Shown here one piece after another: positions 33,649-42,784 of a DNA stretch of 64,000 nt (positions within the stretch are counted from its first letter, which is position 1; each line of letters begins with the position of its first letter). The stretch lies in NCBI GenBank assembly GCA_017457215.1, contig JAFTHU010000003.1, forward strand, positions 1 to 64,000. Direction: 5' to 3'. The DNA is from Clostridia bacterium (lineage in GTDB: Bacteria; Bacillota; Clostridia; Christensenellales; Borkfalkiaceae). A program made the translations under genes and the position numbers. Below the pieces are notes generated by a model that saw nothing but the letters and a program-made list of their open reading frames with translations, searched no databases and was not told where the DNA came from.

Positions 33649-34095
33649 TTATAAAAATTCTTTCCACTTTTTTTCAAAAGCCTCTTCCGCTTCAATCATT
33701 TCGTGCAAAAGTTGGGTGATAGCCTCGCTGTTTTCGGGCGTGATGTCGTTTGCGGAGGTTCGCAAAGCCGAAATACCCATCACCGTACCTTGCAGCATCA
33801 TGTCTGCAATATGCGAGGGGGAATTGTCGGTGAGTGTACTCATTTTGATTGAGCCCCACATCATCATTTTTTTGACGGGGTTGGGTTCCTTAAGTTCGGT
33901 ATCCAAATCGCGCGCGATCTGTGCGGCTTTTGCCGAAAAGCGTTCGTATTCTTCATGTTGGCGTATTAATTCCGCTTTGATTTCTTCGTTTTCTACCGCG
34001 GGCAGGATATCGGCAATCGATTGCAAGGCAAGATGCGCGTTGCGGTAAATTTCCGATAAGACTTCCACCGATTTTTTACGTGCGTTGTTTTCCAT
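33649..34095 (-). CDS. Helical protein of unknown function
   Basis: A 148-residue, almost wholly helical, cytoplasmic protein with no signal peptide; AAAGGAGAAAATC precedes the ATG. The spacing of Glu and His residues, such as ELIRQHEEYERF, and the four long amphipathic stretches suggest a ferritin-like or related four-helix bundle. A Met-rich turn (KKMMMWGSIKMSTLTDNSPSHIA) sits between helices two and three. Family not recognised for certain. It is monocistronic, upstream of holB in the same direction and divergent from rplU. Confidence 0.65.
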   Translation of the reverse strand: MENNARKKSVEVLSEIYRNAHLALQSIADILPAVENEEIKAELIRQHEEYERFSAKAAQIARDLDTELKEPNPVKKMMMWGSIKMSTLTDNSPSHIADMMLQGTVMGISALRTSANDITPENSEAITQLLHEMIEAEEAFEKKWKEFL

Positions 34096-34226
34096 GTGAT
34101 TTTCTCCTTTTTCGTCTGCTTTTTGCGGAACTGCGCCGCATAACAGCAGTTTGCGTAACTTTCTTATTTGCTATGCCGTTTTTATAAAATTTTATTAAAA
34201 TTCTGTCAAAATCTATGCAAAAACGC

Positions 34227-34357
34227 TTGACGGGTTTTTCGGTTTTGTGGTATAGTGATAGTCGAGCCGATAGAAACGGGCTTTTTAAGTCAGCGATTTT
34301 TTTAAAAATCCTGCGCCTTGGATATTCTTCGAGACTGGAAAGAGGAGGTAAAATCTT
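34227..34357 (+). promoter_or_regulatory. rplU promoter and leader
   Basis: TTGACG (34227-34232) and TATAGT (34251-34256) are 18 bases apart. About 95 bases of leader follow, with an AAAGAGGAGG site. The leader is in the right place for an L21 leader RNA, with short inverted segments, but the match to that family cannot be confirmed by eye. Confidence 0.5.
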
Positions 34358-34663
34358 ATGTACGCTATCATCGATAACGGCAACAAGCAGTACAAAGTGG
34401 CGGAAGGCGACGTTGTAAGAGTGGAAAAACTCAACGCAGCAGAAGGCGAAACCGTTAGCTTCAAGGTGCTTATGGTTGCTGATGAAAACGGTATCAAAAC
34501 TGGCGCGGAAGTTGCGTCCGCAAAGGTTACCGCTACGGTCGTTAAGCAGGACAAGGCGAAGAAAATTATCGTCTTCAAGTATAAAGCGAAAAAGAACGAA
34601 CGTAAGAAGCAGGGGCATAGACAACCCTTTACGGCAGTGAAAGTTGAAAAAATCGAACTCTAA
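34358..34663 (+). CDS. rplU: 50S ribosomal protein L21
   Basis: A 101-residue L21/bL21: [20 protein letters not shown] at the start, then [12 protein letters not shown], and the C-terminal [23 protein letters not shown]. It is first in the rplU-rpmA pair and has a strong AGAGGAGG site. Note GNKQYKV for the usual GGKQYKV. Confidence 0.97.
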   Translation: MYAIIDNGNKQYKVAEGDVVRVEKLNAAEGETVSFKVLMVADENGIKTGAEVASAKVTATVVKQDKAKKIIVFKYKAKKNERKKQGHRQPFTAVKVEKIEL

Positions 34664-34749
34664 TTTTTGATTTTTGCTTTCCAAAAAGAACTTCGCCAAC
34701 GATAAATAGGTCGGCGGCAAAAAAATTTGATTTTTAAGGAGAAATAAAA

Positions 34750-35025
34750 ATGATTTTTATCAGTTTATTCGCTCATAAAAAAGGTACCGGTTCTTCCCAC
34801 AACGGCAGAGATAGCGAAGCGAAAAGACTTGGCGTGAAGCGTAGCGACGGTCAGGCAGTGCTCGCAGGAAACATCCTCGTTCGCCAAAGAGGTACGAAGA
34901 TTCATCCCGGTACGAACGTTGGTATCGGTAAGGACGACACGCTTTTCGCGCTCGTTGACGGTATCGTTCGTTATGAAAGATTGGGCAAAGACAGAAAACA
35001 AGCTAGCGTTTATCCCAACGCGTAA
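34750..35025 (+). CDS. rpmA: 50S ribosomal protein L27 with short N-terminal extension
   Basis: A 91-residue L27/bL27: [27 protein letters not shown], then [28 protein letters not shown]. It begins MIFISLF before AHKKG. In Firmicutes L27 carries a similar extension ending LxFF, cut by the protease Prp so that the mature N-terminus reaches the peptidyl transferase centre. Here the extension is shorter and ends LF, and no prp gene lies in the 86-base gap after rplU. AAGGAGAA precedes the ATG. Confidence 0.96.
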   Translation: MIFISLFAHKKGTGSSHNGRDSEAKRLGVKRSDGQAVLAGNILVRQRGTKIHPGTNVGIGKDDTLFALVDGIVRYERLGKDRKQASVYPNA

Positions 35026-35040
35026 AAGTATCGGATAACA

Positions 35041-35084
35041 GAAACCCGATTTCCCTTTTGCGGAATTCGGGTTTTATTTTTTTG
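35041..35084 (+). terminator. Terminator of rplU-rpmA
   Basis: AAACCCGA (35042-35049) pairs with TTCGGGTTT, followed by a T-rich run. Confidence 0.85.
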
Positions 35085-35143
35085 TCTGCTTTTTGCTTCG
35101 CTATTTTGTTTACTTTTATAAAAAAACGGAGTATACTATAAAT

Positions 35144-36154
35144 ATGGAAAGTTTTTCAAATAAAGAAAATTTAAACAATCCGTCTTCGGAAATTTTGCAA
35201 AACGGGCATACCATGTCTACGATGAATGAGGTTTGCCGTTCAAATAAGGACGAAAAAAAGCCGCCGAAAGAGAAAAAAACGTGGCTGGGGATTGTGTATA
35301 TCGTAATTTCCGCGTTTTGTTTTTCCTTGATGAGCGTATGCGTGCGGAAAGCCGGGGATTTGCCCACCTTTCAAAAGGCGTTTTTCCGCAATGGCGTTGC
35401 GGCGGTAGCGGGCTTTATTATGTTGGCGAAAAGCCGCTCGTTTAAAATGCAAAAAGGAAGTTTTGTGCCTTTAATTTTGCGTTCTATTGTCGGAACGGTG
35501 GGAATTATCGGAAATTTTTACGCGATTGACCGTATGAATATTTCAGACGCGTCCATTTTAAACAAGCTTGCCCCTTTCTTTTCGGTGTTGTTTTCGATAT
35601 GGATATTGAAAGAAAAGGCAAGCGTATTCGATTTGTTGTTTGTGGCGGTGGCGTTTGGTGGAGCGCTCTTTGTCGTAAAACCCTCTTTTGACGTATCGGA
35701 GTTTTTCCCTGCACTCGTAGGCGTATTTGGCGGTTTGGGAGCGGGTATGGCGTATACCTTTGTGCGGAAATTGAGCAATCAAGGGGAACGCGGACCGTTT
35801 ATCGTCTTTTTCTTCTCGGTATTTTCTTGTTTGGCGATTTTGCCCATTGTGATTGTACAGTTTCAACCGATGGAATGGCAACAAGTTGTGTGGTTGCTTT
35901 TGGCGGGCTGCGCCGCAAGCGGTGCGCAATTTTCCGTAACGGCGGCGTATGCGCATGCGCCCGCAAAGGAAATTTCCGTTTACGATTATTCGCAAGTGCT
36001 TTTTACCGCGCTTTGGGGCGTGCTGATTTTTGGAGAATTTCCCGATTGGTTGAGTGCGATTGGTTACGTTATCATTATCGGCGCGGCAATAGCAAAATAT
36101 TTTGTCGGCAAAAAGAAAAGGCGTAATCCCCCCACCCAGGTACTTGATGAATAA
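35144..36154 (+). CDS. EamA/DMT-family transporter with a repeat-derived N-terminal segment
   Basis: A 336-residue drug/metabolite transporter-type protein with ten hydrophobic segments in two EamA halves (about 48-180 and 190-325); FAVG-type turns such as SDASILNKLAPFFSVLFSIWILKE mark the first half. Substrate unknown. The first 45 residues are hydrophilic; residues 22-28 (HTMSTMN) are encoded by a copy of the 24-bp dispersed element. Start taken as the ATG at 35144, though GGAG is 14 bases away; the ATG at 35213 inside the element is in frame and an alternative. The last residues are basic (KKKRRNPP). Confidence 0.88.
   Translation: MESFSNKENLNNPSSEILQNGHTMSTMNEVCRSNKDEKKPPKEKKTWLGIVYIVISAFCFSLMSVCVRKAGDLPTFQKAFFRNGVAAVAGFIMLAKSRSFKMQKGSFVPLILRSIVGTVGIIGNFYAIDRMNISDASILNKLAPFFSVLFSIWILKEKASVFDLLFVAVAFGGALFVVKPSFDVSEFFPALVGVFGGLGAGMAYTFVRKLSNQGERGPFIVFFFSVFSCLAILPIVIVQFQPMEWQQVVWLLLAGCAASGAQFSVTAAYAHAPAKEISVYDYSQVLFTALWGVLIFGEFPDWLSAIGYVIIIGAAIAKYFVGKKKRRNPPTQVLDE
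35204..35227 (+). repeat. Dispersed 24-bp element, copy 2 (inside the EamA gene)
   Basis: Matches the copy at 61982 in 23 of 24 bases (TCTACG for TCTGCG). It lies within the coding sequence in frame. Confidence 0.85.
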
Positions 36155-36186
36155 AAACGGACTGCATAAAGCGGTCCGTTTTTATT
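36153..36186. terminator. Bidirectional terminator between the EamA and XRE genes
   Basis: AAAAACGGAC pairs with GTCCGTTTTT; T runs on both strands. Confidence 0.85.
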
Positions 36187-36395
36187 TAGTCGAATTCTCG
36201 TAAGCCCAAAAGATAATCGGTTGAAACTTTTAAATAAAGCGCAATGTCTACGATAATTTGCATAGGCGGTTCATTGTGGTCGTTTAGCCACTCGCAAAGG
36301 GTAGACGGTTGTACCGTTAAAGCCGCAGCCAAATCTTTTTGGGTTTTTCCAAGTTCCTTTAAAACCGTTTTTACGCGTTCTCCAAATATCTTCAT
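36186..36395 (-). CDS. Small XRE-family transcriptional regulator
   Basis: A 69-residue protein that is a single Cro/C1-type helix-turn-helix domain: FGERVKTVLKELGKTQKDLA, then LTVQPSTLCEWLNDHNEPPM and the C-terminal LYLKVSTDYLLGL. It is transcribed away from the zinc-ribbon membrane gene. The shared region has the perfect palindrome ATTCATA-AAA-TATGAAT and a further TATGAATTATG at its own start codon, so it probably represses both directions. Confidence 0.9.
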   Translation of the reverse strand: MKIFGERVKTVLKELGKTQKDLAAALTVQPSTLCEWLNDHNEPPMQIIVDIALYLKVSTDYLLGLREFD

Positions 36396-36430
36396 AATTC
36401 ATATTATATAAATTATTTTTGAAAAAATGC

Positions 36431-36459
36431 TTGACAATTCATAAAATATGAATTATACT
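36431..36459 (+). promoter_or_regulatory. Promoter with palindromic operator between XRE and zinc-ribbon genes
   Basis: TTGACA (36431-36436) and TATACT (36454-36459) are 17 bases apart, and the whole spacer is the palindrome ATTCATA AAA TATGAAT (36437-36453). A repressor bound there would block RNA polymerase. A partial copy (TTCATAATTCATATTATATAA region, 36394-36411) lies at the start of the XRE gene. Confidence 0.8.
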
Positions 36460-36489
36460 GTATTTAAAATTATACAAAGGAGAAGAAAA

Positions 36490-37389
36490 ATGAAATATTG
36501 TTCACATTGTGGTAAGCCCGTTACGGAAAATATGCGTTTTTGTATGGATTGCGGAACGGATTTGCACGCAGAAAGTAACGTTTCCGCTTTTACGCAGTCC
36601 CCTTCTGTAGCGAAAGAATCGCCGAAAGAAGAAGCGGTTGTATGTGTAGGGGTAGAGCAAGCGATAGCGAAGTGGAAAGAAGACCCAAAAAACAAGTTTA
36701 TCAGTGAAAGAACAAAGCTGATTAAAATTATAACGACGGTAGCGGGGTGGGTGCTGGCAGTAATCCTCGGTATTTGGTTTATTATGGAAATAATGGATAT
36801 AAGAGATATGAAGTTGCCGGAAGAAATGGAAGACGCGATGTGTACGAAAAAACTAAAAACTTTTTTGATTATATTAACGTTAGTGGATCTTCCAGATATT
36901 TTAATTTTTAAAGATTTGGATATATATGGGTACGTGCGTTTTAGTATGGCAGAGTTTATCAAAAAAGGAAATTTGAATCGCAGAGTTTTAATAGAAGATA
37001 TAGCAAAAGATAAGCCTACGGCGGTGGAATACGTGGAAAGCCCCATGAACACTATGGATTTGAAGACACTTTTTTCGGACGCAATATTTACTTCTTCTAT
37101 CGAAACAGAAAGAACCAAATTTTTGATGGAAAATTTAATTCCAGCTATTTTAAAAGTTATGGGAACTTTGTTTGTGTTAATTACGTTTTTTGCGCTTCCG
37201 ACGAGCAGTATCAACGATTTAATCGTGGATGGATTTTTTAAGCAACCTTTGTTTTATTTTGGTATTGCTTGCAACGTGGGGGCTATAATGCTTACTTCCA
37301 AACTGGATAAAATGAGAAAAGAAAGAAAACTGAATTGGCTGAAAAAGGAAGCGAGTGATTTATTTTCTGATTTGAAACTTGCGAAATAA
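36490..37389 (+). CDS. Zinc-ribbon membrane protein
   Basis: A 299-residue protein from the ATG at 36490, with AAAGGAGAAG upstream. Residues 3-22 are a zinc ribbon, CSHCGKPV ... CMDCG. After a linker come about four hydrophobic segments: 80-105 (IITTVAGWVLAVILGIWFIM), 125-140, 225-248 and 258-275, with a hydrophilic middle part (FIKKGNLNRRVLIEDIAKDK). The family of zinc-ribbon-plus-membrane proteins is common in Clostridia and mostly uncharacterised. The gene's spacer palindrome suggests control by the divergent XRE regulator. It is monocistronic. Confidence 0.8.
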   Translation: MKYCSHCGKPVTENMRFCMDCGTDLHAESNVSAFTQSPSVAKESPKEEAVVCVGVEQAIAKWKEDPKNKFISERTKLIKIITTVAGWVLAVILGIWFIMEIMDIRDMKLPEEMEDAMCTKKLKTFLIILTLVDLPDILIFKDLDIYGYVRFSMAEFIKKGNLNRRVLIEDIAKDKPTAVEYVESPMNTMDLKTLFSDAIFTSSIETERTKFLMENLIPAILKVMGTLFVLITFFALPTSSINDLIVDGFFKQPLFYFGIACNVGAIMLTSKLDKMRKERKLNWLKKEASDLFSDLKLAK

Positions 37390-37421
37390 CCGTTTCAGAC
37401 GACCCGTGTATAAGAAAAATA

Positions 37422-37452
37422 GAAAAAAGCGACCCTTTTAGGTCGCTTTTTA
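37422..37452. terminator. Bidirectional terminator between the zinc-ribbon gene and clpX
   Basis: AAAAAGCGACC pairs with GGTCGCTTTTT; T runs on both strands. Confidence 0.9.
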
Positions 37453-37492
37453 ATATGCTTATTTATTATTACATGCGATAATCGAGAATGGT

Positions 37493-38734
37493 TTACGCTG
37501 TTTGTTTGTATACCAAACGAGGCGTTGCGCCGTCCGTTAAACATTCTTTCGTGATGACAACCTCTTCTACGTTATCTTCCGAAGGAATTTTATACATAAC
37601 TTCTGTCATCACGTTTTCGATGATAGTACGAAGTCCGCGTGCGCCCGTCTTTAAACGAATCGCCGTTTGTGCGATTTCGCGTACAGCGTCATCCTCTACT
37701 GTCAATTTTACGCCGTCGTAGCCCACCAACTTTTGATATTGCTTAATGATGGCGTTCTTCGGTTCAGTCAAAATTTTAACGAGCGCCGCTTCGTCCAACG
37801 GGTCGAGGTTTACAACGATGGGAATACGGCCTACGAATTCGGGAATCAAGCCGAATTTTGTCAAATCCTGCGGCTTTACGTCGTCCAAGACAGAATAATC
37901 CGCTTCGTTTGCGCCCAAACGCACCTTTCCGCCGAAGCCGAGCGTGGTATCGTCTTTTCTGGACGAAACGATTTTATCCAACCCGACGAACGCGCCGCCG
38001 CAAATGAACAAAATGTTCGTCGTGTCGATGCGCAGACATTCTTGGTTGGGGTGTTTTCTTCCGCCCTGCGGGGGTACGCTTGCCGTCGTGCTTTCGATTA
38101 TTTTCAAAAGCGCTTGTTGCACGCCCTCGCCCGAAACGTCTCGAGTGATAGAAACGTTTTCGCTCTTTCTTGCAATTTTATCGATTTCGTCGATATAGAT
38201 AATACCGCGTTGCGCGCGTTCGATATCGTAATCGGCGTTTTGAATGAGCTTCAATAAAATATTTTCCACGTCTTCGCCAACGTACCCTGCTTCTGTGAGC
38301 GTCGTTGCGTCGCTGGTGGCGAACGGAACGTTTAAAATTTTCGCAAGCGTTCTGGCAAGCAATGTTTTACCGCTACCCGTAGGGCCGAGTAACAATACGT
38401 TGCTCTTTTCAATTTCTACGCCGTCTTCGTCGTTCTTTTTCGTTTTTACCGTGGCGTTGATACGTTTATAATGGTTATACACGGCAACGGACAAAACGCG
38501 TTTCGCCTTGTCCTGTCCGACGATATATTTATCCAATTCTTCCTTGATTTCCGCGGGTTTTTTGAGGGGGATTTCCGCAGTAGGCTTTTCGTTTGATTCC
38601 CATTCGTCCACCATGGATTTGCAAATGTCTACGCATTCGTCGCAGATGCAAACGCCGTCCGGGCCGCTAATCAAGCGGCGGGTATCCTCTTTCATTTTTC
38701 CGCAGAAAGAACATTGTTGATGTTTGTTTGCCAT
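37493..38734 (-). CDS. clpX: ATP-dependent unfoldase ClpX
   Basis: A 413-residue AAA+ unfoldase that feeds tagged proteins to ClpP. Seen are the zinc finger CSFCGK ... CDECVDIC (residues 8-38), Walker [12 protein letters not shown], the pore motif GYVGED, Walker [15 protein letters not shown]-type GRIPIVV, and sensor 2 TGARGLR. The ClpP-binding IGF loop lies near FGGKVRLG. It is third in tig-clpP-clpX, the conserved order. The usual lon gene does not follow in the window; the convergent zinc-ribbon gene does. Confidence 0.98.
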   Translation of the reverse strand: MANKHQQCSFCGKMKEDTRRLISGPDGVCICDECVDICKSMVDEWESNEKPTAEIPLKKPAEIKEELDKYIVGQDKAKRVLSVAVYNHYKRINATVKTKKNDEDGVEIEKSNVLLLGPTGSGKTLLARTLAKILNVPFATSDATTLTEAGYVGEDVENILLKLIQNADYDIERAQRGIIYIDEIDKIARKSENVSITRDVSGEGVQQALLKIIESTTASVPPQGGRKHPNQECLRIDTTNILFICGGAFVGLDKIVSSRKDDTTLGFGGKVRLGANEADYSVLDDVKPQDLTKFGLIPEFVGRIPIVVNLDPLDEAALVKILTEPKNAIIKQYQKLVGYDGVKLTVEDDAVREIAQTAIRLKTGARGLRTIIENVMTEVMYKIPSEDNVEEVVITKECLTDGATPRLVYKQTA

Positions 38735-38830
38735 AGATATACTCCAAAATATCCCGTAAGGGGTAATAGGTTATAAACGCGCAAATCCGAGGGGGTTTGC
38801 GCGCGTAAGCAGCCGTTTAGGGGCAGGAAA

Positions 38831-39421
38831 TTATCTTCTGACGAAAACTCTGTCGATTAAACCGTAACGCAAAGCTTCGTCTGCGGACATATAGTTATCT
38901 CTATCGGTATCCCGTTCAATCGTGGCGATATCCTTGCCCGTGTTTTCGGATAAGATGCGGTTCAGCTTCGCTTTTGTACGTAAAATATGTTCCGCTTGGA
39001 TTTTGATATCGCTCGCCTGACCCTGTGCGCCGCCGAGGGGCTGGTGAATCATAATTTCCGAGTTCGGCAATGCGTAACGCTTGCCTTTTGCGCCGCTAGA
39101 GAGCAAGAACGCGCCCATGGACGCCGCCAAACCGATACAAATCGTCGATACGTCGCATTTGATATAATTCATTGTGTCGTAAATCGCCATACCCGCCGAA
39201 ACAGAGCCGCCGGGAGAGTTGATATACAAGCTGATGTCTTTTGTGGAATCTTTCCCTTCCAAATAAATAAGTTGCGCGACGACGGTGTTCGCAAGCGCGT
39301 CGTTGATTTCACCGCTCAAGAAAATGATACGGTCATCGAGCAAACGAGAGTATAAATCGTAGGTACGTTCACCCGAAGAGGTGCGTTCTACGACGTAGGG
39401 AATCAGGACGTTTTTTTCCAT
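38831..39421 (-). CDS. clpP: ATP-dependent Clp protease proteolytic subunit
   Basis: A 196-residue serine peptidase. It keeps the [17 protein letters not shown] start, [17 protein letters not shown], the catalytic Ser in [15 protein letters not shown], the catalytic His in [15 protein letters not shown] and the Asp in [15 protein letters not shown]. Fourteen copies form the barrel that digests proteins unfolded by ClpX. It lies between tig and clpX with gaps of about 100 bases. AAAGGATAC precedes the ATG. Confidence 0.98.
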   Translation of the reverse strand: MEKNVLIPYVVERTSSGERTYDLYSRLLDDRIIFLSGEINDALANTVVAQLIYLEGKDSTKDISLYINSPGGSVSAGMAIYDTMNYIKCDVSTICIGLAASMGAFLLSSGAKGKRYALPNSEIMIHQPLGGAQGQASDIKIQAEHILRTKAKLNRILSENTGKDIATIERDTDRDNYMSADEALRYGLIDRVFVRR

Positions 39422-39525
39422 AATCTAGTATCCTTTTACGTTGCGTTTTACTGTATTTTAATATGTTTGGGCGACCCCGTGTTATGGATCGCCCCGAATT
39501 TTTTGCTTTTTTAACGTCGCTTGGA

Positions 39526-40824
39526 TTAGTCCGCTACGTACATTTCGTTGTTCGCTTTTAACATGTCGAACAACTTCGTGATGATGATGTCGTTGCGGAT
39601 ATAATCGAACTGACGGGGATCCATATTCTTCTTATATTCTTCCGCCGTCTTGTTTACGGAAGCTGCTTGTTCTGCAACTTTTGCGTCTACTTCTTCTTCC
39701 GTAGCTTCGATCTTTTCGTCCTTGATAAGCTGGGAAATGATAAGCTGGCTCTTTACGTTCTTTTCCGCTTGTTCTGCGTAGTTCTTTCTGAAATCTGCCG
39801 TCGTAATCTTCAAGAAATCGAGATAGTCTTGCAATTTCAAGCCTTGATACATCAGCTGATATTCGAATTTTTGAACAAGACCGTCAATTTCTCTTTCGAT
39901 CATTGCTTGCGGAATTTCTACTTCTGCATTCGCTGCAATCGCTTCAAGGATGCTGTTTTCCGTTTGGTCGTTTGCGCGTCTGTCAGCCTGTGCTTGCAAA
40001 CGGTCTTTTGCTTTCGCTTTGTAGTCTGCTAACGTTTCGCTGCCCGTTGCTTCCTTGATGAATTCGTCGGTGAGTTCGGGAAGTTCTTTGCCTTGAATCT
40101 TGTTGAGTTTCACAGCGAATACAGCTGCTTTGCCCTTCAAGTTTTCTGCTTGATAATTTTCAGGGAACGTAACGTTTACGTCCTTCGTTTCGCCGAGGTT
40201 CATACCTACTACTTGGTCTTCAAAACCGGGAATGAACTGACCGCTGCCAAGGGTAAGGTCGAAACCTTCCGCTTCGCCGCCTTCAAATTTAACGCCGTCT
40301 ACCGTGCCAACGAAATCGATATTTACGATATCGCCGTTTGCTGCCGCTCTGTCGGTAACTTCCACTTTGCGAGCGTTTCTATCCTGCACGCGAGCAACTT
40401 CTGCGTCCACTTCTTCGTCCTTAACAGTATATTCAAATTTTTGAATTTTCATACCCTTGTAGGAGGAAATTTTTACCTCGGGTTTTACGGGTGCGGTTGC
40501 AACGAGGGTAACGCCTTCGTCATCGAGCTTTTCCACCGAAACGTCAGGGTCGCCGACGATGGTGTATTTGTCTGCGGATTTTTCCAAAACGATGGGATAA
40601 TTTTCAGCAAACATAGTGTTGAGCGCTTCGTCAAAGAATACGCCTTTGCCGTATACGTTTTCGATAACGTTCTTGGGAGCTTTGCCTTTGCGGAAACCGT
40701 TGATTGCAAACTTGCCTCTCGTCTTAAGGTATGCGTTCTGTTGCGCCGCTTTCCATTCTTCTGCGTCGAACTTGATGGTAAACTTTACCGTGCTTTTTTC
40801 TGCCGCTTTACTGGTGTACTTCAT
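39526..40824 (-). CDS. tig: Trigger factor (ribosome-bound chaperone)
   Basis: A 432-residue trigger factor from the ATG at 40822-40824, with AGGAG upstream. The ribosome-binding domain holds GFRKGKAPKNVIENVYGKG (about 40-58, the signature), the FKBP-type PPIase domain is at about 155-245 (GDIVNIDFVGTVDG, GSGQFIPGFEDQVVGM), and the helical C-terminal arms follow to the end. It folds nascent chains at the tunnel exit. It is the first gene of tig-clpP-clpX. The next gene upstream is divergent rqcH. Confidence 0.97.
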   Translation of the reverse strand: MKYTSKAAEKSTVKFTIKFDAEEWKAAQQNAYLKTRGKFAINGFRKGKAPKNVIENVYGKGVFFDEALNTMFAENYPIVLEKSADKYTIVGDPDVSVEKLDDEGVTLVATAPVKPEVKISSYKGMKIQKFEYTVKDEEVDAEVARVQDRNARKVEVTDRAAANGDIVNIDFVGTVDGVKFEGGEAEGFDLTLGSGQFIPGFEDQVVGMNLGETKDVNVTFPENYQAENLKGKAAVFAVKLNKIQGKELPELTDEFIKEATGSETLADYKAKAKDRLQAQADRRANDQTENSILEAIAANAEVEIPQAMIEREIDGLVQKFEYQLMYQGLKLQDYLDFLKITTADFRKNYAEQAEKNVKSQLIISQLIKDEKIEATEEEVDAKVAEQAASVNKTAEEYKKNMDPRQFDYIRNDIIITKLFDMLKANNEMYVAD

Positions 40825-41041
40825 AATTGAAATCTCCTGCATCTATTGATGTTTTTTATTTTTCTTTTTTACGGAGCGGAAATTGAAGCGGATTTTTCCG
40901 CAAAGAATTTCGCACCGACATATATTTTAGCACATTTATAAAAGAAAATAAAGCGTTTTTCGCCGTTTTTCTGTCGTTTTTATTTACAATTTCAATTTTT
41001 TGGGGTATAATGTTAAGAAGAACGGAAAAGGAGGCGGGCTT

Positions 41042-42733
41042 ATGCCACAGGACGCTTTTCATATCCGCCGTTTGGCGGCGGAACTGAATACATTTCTCGT
41101 CCATGGGAAAATTAACCGCATTTCGCAGGTTAACAAAGACGAGCTTACCTTTATTATATACACCGGAAAAAGCACGGTTAAACTGATTTTAAGCGCAAAT
41201 GCTTCCAACGCACGCGTTTGTTTGTCCCTTGTCGAGAAAGAACCTGCGCCCATTGCGCCTAATTTTTGTATGCTTCTTCGAAAACATCTGCAAAATGCGG
41301 AAATTTTAGAAGTGCGACAGTATGCCTTTGAGAGAATTATAGAAATAGATTTGCATTGCACTACCGATTTTTCCGAAAGTAAGCGGACGTTGCATTGCGA
41401 ACTCATGGGGAAATATTCTAACGTGATTTTGACGGAAAACGGCGTGATTTTGGGGGCGTTGAAAACGACGGCGTTAGAGGATAATTCGCACCGTGTTTTA
41501 TTGGCGGGGGCAAAGTACCAGTATCCTGCCCCGCAGGATAAATTATCTCCGTTTGATAAGGACGGGTTGCGGCTGCGGTTACAAAATTATTTACAAATGC
41601 GTGGTACGCCTGCGGAAACGGAAGATTTGACTTCTTTTTTATTTGAAAACGTTGCGGGTTTGGCGTTGTCTACTGCAAGAGAAATTGTGAAACGGGCGGC
41701 GGGCGTGCCGCTTTGGGAATTCGTTGGGGCGTTTTGCGAAAACGAGCCGTGCGCGGCGTGTGTGCAAATGCTCGGCAGTGCGGCTGTGGATTTTTTTGCT
41801 TTTCCCGTAGAGGGGGGCGTGGAAATGCCCTCGCTGTGTAAGGCGGAGGACGAATTTTTTACAGCCAGGGAATCTGCCAAGGGCTTTGCGGATAAAAAGC
41901 GGAAGCTGGAAAATGCGGCGCGTGCACTAAAGAAAAAACAAACGAAAAGAATGCAGGACGTTTTGGAGCGTTTGCAGGAATCGAACAAGGCGGAGGAGTA
42001 TCGGATAAAGGGCGAGCTTTTGACGGCGAATTTATACCGTATCGAACGGGGTGCGCGCAGCGTGGAATTGGAAAATTGGTACGCGGAGAACGGGGGCGTG
42101 ATAAAAATTTTGTTGGAAACGACGCTTTCGCCGTCGAAAAATGCGCAACGATATTTTAAATTGTACAATAAACACAAACGCGCTCGCGAAGTACTTGTGC
42201 CGATGTTGGAGAAAGAAAGGCGGGACGCGGAATATACGGACAGCGTTTTATCTGCCATCGCGGCGAGTGAAACGGCGGACGACCTGAAAGAAATCGAAAC
42301 GGAGTTAATCGGGCTTGGATTGCTTCGTTTGCCTGCGCAGAGAGTCGGCGGCAAAAAAAAGGAAACGGAGATTCCTTTCCGCGAATATGAGTTTATGGGC
42401 GTAAAAATTTATGCGGGCAGAAACAATTTGCAAAATGACCGCTTGTTGCGCGTGGCGGCTGCGGAGGACGTTTGGCTGCATACGCAAAAATACCATTCTT
42501 CCCACGTGATTATTGCCGTAGGTGGGGGGCAGGTATGTGATGAAGTGCTTTTATTTGCGGCAGAAATTTGTGCGTATTATTCGGACGGACGGGACGGGGA
42601 TAAGATTCCCGTGGATTATTGTAAAAGGAAATTTGTGAAAAAACCGAATAAAAGCAAGGCGGGTTTCGTAACGTACACCGATTATAAAACGGTGTTGGTA
42701 ACGCCCAACCCCCATCGAGAAGCATTAAAATAA
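41042..42733 (+). CDS. rqcH: Ribosome quality control factor RqcH (NFACT family)
   Basis: A 563-residue NFACT protein, once called fibronectin-binding protein, from the ATG at 41042 with AAAGGAGGC upstream. It binds 50S subunits with stalled peptidyl-tRNA and adds alanine tails. NFACT-N is at 1-200 (DAFHIRRLAAEL, ALKTTALEDNSHRVLLAG), the coiled-coil arms at about 280-430, and NFACT-R at 440-560 (VWLHTQKYHSSHVII). The position matching Asp97-Arg98 of the Bacillus protein, needed for tRNA-Ala recruitment, is Glu97-Arg98 here. Monocistronic. Confidence 0.95.
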   Translation: MPQDAFHIRRLAAELNTFLVHGKINRISQVNKDELTFIIYTGKSTVKLILSANASNARVCLSLVEKEPAPIAPNFCMLLRKHLQNAEILEVRQYAFERIIEIDLHCTTDFSESKRTLHCELMGKYSNVILTENGVILGALKTTALEDNSHRVLLAGAKYQYPAPQDKLSPFDKDGLRLRLQNYLQMRGTPAETEDLTSFLFENVAGLALSTAREIVKRAAGVPLWEFVGAFCENEPCAACVQMLGSAAVDFFAFPVEGGVEMPSLCKAEDEFFTARESAKGFADKKRKLENAARALKKKQTKRMQDVLERLQESNKAEEYRIKGELLTANLYRIERGARSVELENWYAENGGVIKILLETTLSPSKNAQRYFKLYNKHKRAREVLVPMLEKERRDAEYTDSVLSAIAASETADDLKEIETELIGLGLLRLPAQRVGGKKKETEIPFREYEFMGVKIYAGRNNLQNDRLLRVAAAEDVWLHTQKYHSSHVIIAVGGGQVCDEVLLFAAEICAYYSDGRDGDKIPVDYCKRKFVKKPNKSKAGFVTYTDYKTVLVTPNPHREALK

Positions 42734-42736
42734 CGA

Positions 42737-42773
42737 AAATCCCCGACGGTATGAGCCGTCGGGGATAATTATT
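42737..42773. terminator. Terminator after rqcH
   Basis: CCCCGACGG (42741-42749) pairs with CCGTCGGGG (42756-42764); T-rich after it, and an A/T run on the other side. Confidence 0.85.
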
Positions 42774-42784
42774 TGATAAAGGGA

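Noticed and set aside
38020..38045. CGCAGACATTC in clpX, resembling the reverse complement of the dispersed element
   Set aside because: Only a short partial match inside conserved coding sequence; chance.
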